Assembly (NCBI GenBank): GCA_052035235.1
Contig: JBPOHT010000043.1
Location: 1 to 64,000 of the forward strand
Source of the DNA: Solimonas_A sp052035235
Lineage (GTDB): Bacteria > Pseudomonadota > Gammaproteobacteria > Nevskiales > Nevskiaceae
Length of the DNA stretch: 64,000 nt
Reading direction: 5' to 3'
Within the stretch, counting starts at the first letter, position 1, and each line of letters opens with the position of its first letter. A program made the translations under genes and the position numbers. Under the pieces are notes generated by a model. The model saw only the letters and a program-made list of their open reading frames with translations, did not search any database and was not told the origin of the DNA. This document shows positions 63,926 through 64,000 of the stretch, in pieces.

Positions 63926-64000
63926 GATCGTGTCTTCGGAGAAGGAAGTTCTGTAGGAATGTTCAGGCTGCCGGCCATGTTGCTGCCCGTGGCGCTGCGG
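63922..64000 (-). CDS. C-terminal end of an upstream gene (cut by window edge)
   Basis: Only the last 25 or so codons are visible, ending NIPTELPSPKTRS and a TGA that overlaps the phosphodiesterase ATG (ATGA). The coupling, seen elsewhere in this operon, supports a real gene; its function cannot be read. Confidence 0.5.
   Translation of the reverse strand, partial: RSATGSNMAGSLNIPTELPSPKTRS

Overview
The window is a high-GC (about two-thirds G+C) proteobacterial chromosome segment with dense coding on both strands. The block pncC-thpR-recA-recX ... alaS-lysC-csrA-tRNA-Arg/tRNA-Ser is a gammaproteobacterial arrangement. With the many beta-oxidation genes it suggests a lipid- or hydrocarbon-using gammaproteobacterium of the Nevskiales/Xanthomonadales type. 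The exact taxon is inference. There is no CRISPR array, prophage, transposase gene or rRNA.

1-11.4 kb (all minus strand): a complete nitrate-assimilation locus. NasT (ANTAR antiterminator) and NasS (nitrate sensor) are followed by an ABC nitrate importer (NrtA, NrtB and a fused double ATPase), nitrite reductase NirB/NirD, a NirB-like flavoprotein and the start of nitrate reductase NasA. The nrtA leader carries a sigma-54 promoter, NtrC-like sites, a hexaloop hairpin of ANTAR type and an overlapping rho-independent terminator, so nitrogen limitation and nitrate can both be read from the sequence.

11.9-30 kb: lipid metabolism. A TetR/DUF2721 pair lies beside a thiolase and an SDR. A second TetR regulator is divergent from a thiolase / FadB-like / FadE-like beta-oxidation set and shares a GTAA-N6-TTAC operator with it. 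Next come an acyl-CoA synthetase, a third thiolase, two beta-propeller proteins, a TRL lipoprotein, a tandem GST-fold protein and a CHAD protein. Intergenic spaces are full of palindromic repeats. A 266-bp MITE-like element with 32-bp terminal inverted repeats sits at 30.0-30.3 kb.

30.3-42 kb: housekeeping block: pncC, thpR, recA, recX, alaS, lysC, csrA, two identical tRNA-Arg(ACG) genes and tRNA-Ser(GCT). Inserted among these are a secreted esterase, a patatin-like lipoprotein and a Ser/Thr kinase fused to a cyclic-nucleotide-binding domain.

42-51 kb: a YaiO-like outer-membrane barrel, a divergent SDR/LysR pair with an operator palindrome, then the least familiar unit of the window. This is a tightly coupled four-gene operon: TolC-like channel; a single polypeptide joining a PqqD-like (RRE-like) domain, a degenerate M50 membrane domain and an HlyD adaptor; a cytoplasmic beta-propeller protein; and a sulfotransferase. 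It looks like an export system without its own ATPase, for an unknown and possibly sulfated or peptide substrate.

51-64 kb: small secreted proteins (two DUF4124 proteins, lipoproteins), a MaoC hydratase, a lipoprotein with an M28-peptidase fold that has lost its metal ligands, a second LpqC-type esterase, a fused double CoA-transferase, an alpha/beta hydrolase and a methyltransferase. The last operon (acyl carrier protein, hexapeptide acetyltransferase, alkaline-phosphatase-superfamily phosphodiesterase and the tail of a further gene) continues past the right edge.
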